From Synaphobranchus kaupii (Eukaryota > Chordata > Actinopteri > Anguilliformes > Synaphobranchidae), in contig CM056376.1 in the NCBI GenBank assembly GCA_029718625.1, positions 78,553,386 through 78,617,385 on the forward strand: DNA of 64,000 bases, in the 5' to 3' direction. Of the stretch, positions 49,701 through 55,700 are shown piece by piece. Under the pieces are notes generated by a model. That model was not told the DNA's origin, did not search any database, and saw nothing but the letters and a program-made list of their open reading frames with translations. Positions within the stretch are counted from its first letter, which is position 1; each line of letters opens with the position of its first letter. The position numbers and the translations under genes are program-made.

Positions 49701-52700
49701 GAATTTACTCATGCCTGGGGTTTTAGGTGGGAGAGCCAAATTAACAATTTCCTCTTGTGTTCATTTTCAGTTGCATAAACCTCTAATTGCAAGCCACAAT
49801 TATATCCATGTCAAAGGGCAATTAAAGAGAAAGCTACTAACTTTCCAGAGAAAAGCCCAGAGTGTCGTTTAAGCTGTGGGTAAAGACATAAAGACCTCCC
49901 TTGTGGAAAACTCCTCTCAGTCAAGACATGCTTAACTTCCGCTTGGATTTTTGGCTTAAAGCCAAAAAAGTTATGAAAATCACATGGTCTGTATACTCTC
50001 ATTATCACACACTGCTGGAAAATAACGGCGCTGTGATTCGGATATATTTTGAACATTTTCCATTGTTTGCATTAAGGAGCATACTGTCAGTTGCCAGACA
50101 ATTAATGCTTATGGTTGGTGGGGTTGCATGTGAATTGGCCTTTGTCCATGGCAGCCAAGTTTGTCAACTGCTAGTACCCACTTCCAATCTCACCCCTTAG
50201 TTCATGCGAGTGTTCCTGGCACACAACAATTGGTGCTTGGGATTGACACACCAGATGAGTTTTGAAATCTGGGAATTTCTCTAGTGTGTCACTACATGAG
50301 GATGCAAGTCAAGCTTGCTGTTTTTTCTATCTTACTGAGATTCTAATTGAGAACATAAAATCACCCACTGTTTATATCACACCCCTGCCTATTTATATCA
50401 ATAAATAGCTTTTCCATTATTCTTGTGCGAAAGTATCTGGGATTAGATGAATTAAAGAAAAAAATATTATTTCCATTGGTCCGTTTTGACCCCCTTCTGT
50501 CTTTTTTTTTTTTTAACCTGTCCCTCATTACAATTTGAGCCTTTCTTCTTACTTCGCTTTCTCACTGGTTCATGTGAGAAATCACTACTTGACTATTGTG
50601 TTGATTTGTCATTATTTTTATTGGTTCTTGGCTGTCTTTTTATCACCTTTTCCAAAGAAACTGGAACCCAGGCTGGCCAAGGCCTGTATAATCCCTATGT
50701 ATTTCCCCTTGGCCCTAGCCAATGATGACCGTGGTTAGAAAATGCTGCAGTGATAATTCTATTGAACCATAATCTCAGGCGGAGCTCAAAGGAACCATCT
50801 ACATGCACCGCCAAACAAACACAATGATAAAACTAAATATCTAGAAATAGTTTATGTGGAGATCTACTGACCTGTAAGTGTTTATTTCGACCCTAATTTG
50901 GCACAGCTGATTCAACTAACTAGCAGCCCAATGAGATCTCTAGCTGTTGAATGAGGTGTGCTTTGTTAGCGTTGTAGTGAAAACCTACAGGAACAGGATT
51001 GGGGACTACTGGTTTAATGAGTATTAACTATGAGGTCTACTAGTTTTGTCAGTTATTTTTCAGGTTGTATATTGTCTGCAGAATACCTCAATAATGTTGT
51101 CCTGCCTCAAGAAGCACCTATTTCTTTTTAGGATCCGCCTCAACAAAGTTTTCTTCATTTTTTCTTTTTCCAGACAATTGTTGAACTGGCAGAGACAGGC
51201 AGTTTGGATCTCAGCATATTCTGCAGTACTTGTTTGGTAAAGACCCCCAATTTGTAAAAGTTATTGTAATTTTTCTAGAGAATATTCATGTGATACATTT
51301 TTGTACGAAAAGTGCTTTCATTTAATAAATGTATAACAGTTCCATGCTTCCTAATTTATTTTTATATTATCATTATAAGAGGCCTTTGTAAAATGAGTTT
51401 TTGTAGTATGTAATTTGCTTTGCTTCTTAGTGCTATTTGCTTAAATAACGTCCACATGCTTTACTTCATAGCTTTTGCCTTGAGGCATTTTGTATTTATA
51501 CTGTAACTGTACCGTTACATTTGTCTCACAGATACGGAAACCTGTGAGGTCCAAACATTGCGCTGTGTGCAATCGCTGTATTGCCAAGTTTGACCACCAC
51601 TGTCCCTGGGTAGGCAACTGTGTAGGTACGTAACTGAGGTGTCCGTTTATCACACAGCACTCAAACACGAAGACTGAATAGAGCCAATGGAATAGTCACA
51701 GGCAGCCAAACCTCTGCTCGTTATTTTGTCCCCTGAATTGTGCATGATTTAGCCTGTGATTCCTGTCTAAGCAGAAGACACATGACCCCGTTTAAGAATA
51801 CCTCGTTCCAGATTTCATTAGCAGACTGGTGAAAGATTGAAGGATATGTGGGATTTAGGTGGTGCTCTTCGGATTCACAGTAGAAGGCCATTCAAGAACG
51901 AGCAGACATCACTTTAGCAAATGTTTGTTCATAGTCCCAGAAAGAAAGCACAGGTGATTTCCTAAGTCTTGCAGGGGTTGCAGTCCTCTGCCTTGTTTGG
52001 TAGGTGTTCATAGTGAATGCAAGAGGAAATCAGGAAAGGTGATGCATTGCAGGGATTGAAAACAGCTTAGAAGTAAGAAGGTTGAGCGTTAGTCACTCGT
52101 AAAGGTACTCGGAGGTTTGAGTTCCACGTAGCACTTTGAAGGCGTAGTCATACAGTGTTTAAATAACGTATATTTCCTTGATTTATTGTAGAAACCCAGA
52201 AGCATATCAAACTCAATTTTGCCTCACCGACAAATGTTTTCAACATATGCAAGCTTTATAAATTGTTTCAGCTACTGGACTTTTAGTTATGTGATGTTCC
52301 AGCAAGAAATCTAATTATTAGACAAATATATTCACTTTTTTCATATTCATTCCATATATAATGAGAATTTGACTTGATGTGAAGGTTTTGTCATACAATA
52401 TTTAGACAACTGGTATGATTCCATGAATGCTAAACCTAAATCCAACATTTTGAAAGTTTCTCCTTTTTTCCATAATGTCTTGTCAGTTCATAAAGAGCAG
52501 TAAGATTGATCTGAACAAAAACGTCTCTGACGTAAAAAAAGCCAAGTTACTCACAAGTTACATAGCGCTGTCTATAAGTCCTTAATTCCAACTTGCAAAA
52601 ACTAGGCCTGCCTTTAAAAGTATTGATATCAAAATGTGAAGAAACACAGGGCCAAGTTGCATTAAATAATTTAGGAAAGTTTGGATAGCATTGCTTTGGA

Positions 52701-55700
52701 ATAGAGCTAGTTTATTTAGTGTGAGCTACGATAGGCAATATTGTTAGTTGTAACTTGGCCACATTTTGATATCAATACTTTTAAAGGCAGGCCTAGGTTT
52801 TTGCAAGTTGGAATTAAGGACTTAAAGACAGCGCTCTGTAGGCTATGCTGTGAGTAACTTGGCTTTTTTTTTACGTCTGAGACGTTTTTGTTCAGATATC
52901 ACTTATTTTTGGTAGCTAACTAATGATGAACAATGCATGAAGATAATGACATCGAGAGAGACATGCATACAAAATAGTACATGCATTCCAAATAAATGCA
53001 TGAAGACAATCGCGTAATCATAACACCCTCTACTGATGAGAATGATAACATTTCTCCTATTACCGATAGCCCACAATTACATTAAAAAAAAAAGTTTGTA
53101 CATGAGCTGTATTTAATGTGTAATGAAATACAATGAACAGCACCATCTTAACTATAGATCATGAAGAAGCATGTAAATTAATTAACCAAGTCTATATGGA
53201 CACATGCATGCACAATAGGCTAGACGCAAACACATTGTAGCTGAAAGAAATACATACTACATACTACTACTAAGAAAGTAGCCTACCAGAGATAATTTTT
53301 CTGATTATTATTATAATGAAAAGTGTTTGCAGTAAGATACATTGTCTGCAGAGTAGCGTAGACTAGAGCAATGTTCGGAGGCTATAGTAATTTTTTTTTT
53401 AAAGTGACTAACCATGAATCAGATATGTTTAGGGAATTGGAGGTTTATAAACCCGATCTCTCAAGGCATTGCAGCTTATAGTAGGCTATTGTCAATTCTT
53501 AATGTATTATCGTAAATTCTTAATTTTCCTAGTAGTTAATTTTATGGTGACATTGTGTTATGTGTGAAAAGGATAAACTGAACAGAGCTGAAGTGAAGAA
53601 ATGAATGTAGACATAAGAAAGAAATGTTGGCCGAGGCGAGCGTTGAAGGTTCGGCTTCCACAGTGAGTCTGACAAGACCGCGGCGCAATGGACAGCACGC
53701 TCCACACAGACGAATATTTTTGTCGCCATTTGTGTGAGATTAAAACATGTAGCCAATGGCATTTTTACATTAATGCAAGAATGCGATGTTAACCAGATGA
53801 TATTCTGCATTGAAACTTTTTTCTTTGCTTGACCATGGGATGCCTGTTCCCATAACGTTAGCGAGCCTATTGCATTACTGTCGTGGTGCCCAGTGACTGA
53901 ATTGTTTAACAGGCTAATACAGTTAATATTGTAAACGTGTCTTTGCCTTTGCAATAAAAAAACATTCTTGCATGAGAAAACCAGAACATGTGCACACTGT
54001 TTGAGTCCAAAATGAAATTACACTTTAATATCAACCGGGCGAGGTACGAACCCCGTCGCTCGCAATACTAAGGCTTGACGCTAACCAGAAGACCAAAGGG
54101 GTATAATCACGTGATATAGGCCATTTGTCAGTGTCGGTCTGACTTTCACCATTTCACTGTAGTACAAGTGAAATAGGCTACAAGTGAAACATTGAACAGT
54201 TAATATTGGAAACGTCTTTTGCCTTTTTTCCCGGCAGTTAAATTAAAAGTGTTTGCAGCTACATTATGTGCAGAGTAGCGTAGACTAGGCTAGAGCCACA
54301 TTCGGAGGCTATTGTTTTTTTTTGTTTTTTTTAAAGTGACTAACCATGAATCAGATATGTTTGGGGAATTGGCGGTTTATAAATTCGATCTCTTAAAGGA
54401 TTGCAGCTTATAGGAGGCTATTATCAATTCTTAATATAGGCTATTATCGTAAACTCTTAATTTTCCTAGTAGTTAATTTTATGGTGACATTGTGTTATGT
54501 GTGAAAAGGATAAAGTGAACAGAGCTGAAGTGAAGAAATTAATGAATAAAGAAATGTTGGCTGAGGCAAGGGTACGTTGAGATTCGAGTTTCCAGTCAGT
54601 CAGTCATGACCGCAAGAGCAGAGCGTAACACCCTCCCCAAACCAGACAAGAGCGAGCGTCCGTTTGGGGAGGGTGTGTGATATAGTACAAGTGAAATACA
54701 AGTGAAACATTGAACAGTTAATATTGGAAACCTCTTTTGCCTTTGCAATAAAAATACGTTAATGTGAAAATAATAACAGTGTAATAAATGAAAAGTAGGC
54801 TACTTGTGGAAAATAAGCATGTGCCCTGTTGGGCTCAAACCTACAATCCTCTGTGTGAGAGACAGCTGCTCTAACCATTAGGCCACGGTAACTTCTTGGG
54901 GGAGTATGAAGCCATTAGCTATATTAACATTAAAAAAACTTTAGTATGACGCGTTTTTATTGGGCGATAAGCTTGATGAGCAGGTATACGGACCATACCC
55001 TCAAAGAATAATTCTCCCCATTGGATAACGTCGCGACGGAGGCAGGCAGTTTGGCAGGAAAAATAGGAAGAAGAGGAAGGAGAAAAACGGCAAAATAACC
55101 CAAGTTTGGGGCTTTATTGTGTGGATGTGTGAAGTTGTATCTGAATGCTGTGTGGTTACATGAGGTCAGAACATACAGAAGTTAATGTTTTTAAGGGCTG
55201 AGAGTCTATAGTCATTGTGGTTACTTCTGTAGGAAACCCTGAAAAGTGCCAAACTCTCGGTGCTGTATAGGTATGGGGCATGCCCCGCCAAGCCGTAACT
55301 TGGCGTATGGCATACCTGCCATCCCAATATCTGATAGAAGTCCACCACATAAGCACACAAGGCATTTGTCATTGTCTGGATTTTGGTGATAAAACTTTTT
55401 CTCTTTGAGGAGAGCCAGGCCAAAGTGGAAAATGGTAAGATACAGATTCACCCATTTTTTTATTTTTTTTTATTTGCCATCCTCAGGAAGTGGGAACCAC
55501 CGCTACTTCATGGGCTACCTGTTCTTCCTGCTCTGCATGATCTGCTGGATGATCTACGGCTGCATTTGCTGTAAGCTGACTCGTTGAGTGTTACTGTGCT
55601 TGCATTCTCCACCAAATGATGTCCCCCTCCTGTTATGCAGCACTACATGTCTGAAATGGGGAGCAGAGTATATGCTGTAGGTATATAATTCATTCATAAG

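Larger units (their letters stand above)
52510..55290. repeat. Large intronic repeat unit, copy 2 (intron 13)
   Basis: Same order and orientation as 30163-33330, up to GGTATGGGGCATGCCCC (about 55271-55287). It has an internal tandem duplication absent from copy 1: the segment starting AAAAGTGTTTGCAGTA occurs at about 53319 and again at about 54246, so there are two antisense tRNA-like modules (53905 and 54685). Confidence 0.85.

Noticed and set aside
53529..53954. 141-codon minus-strand ORF
   Set aside because: It lies in the composite repeat, has no domain, and is not kept in the matching part of copy 1.
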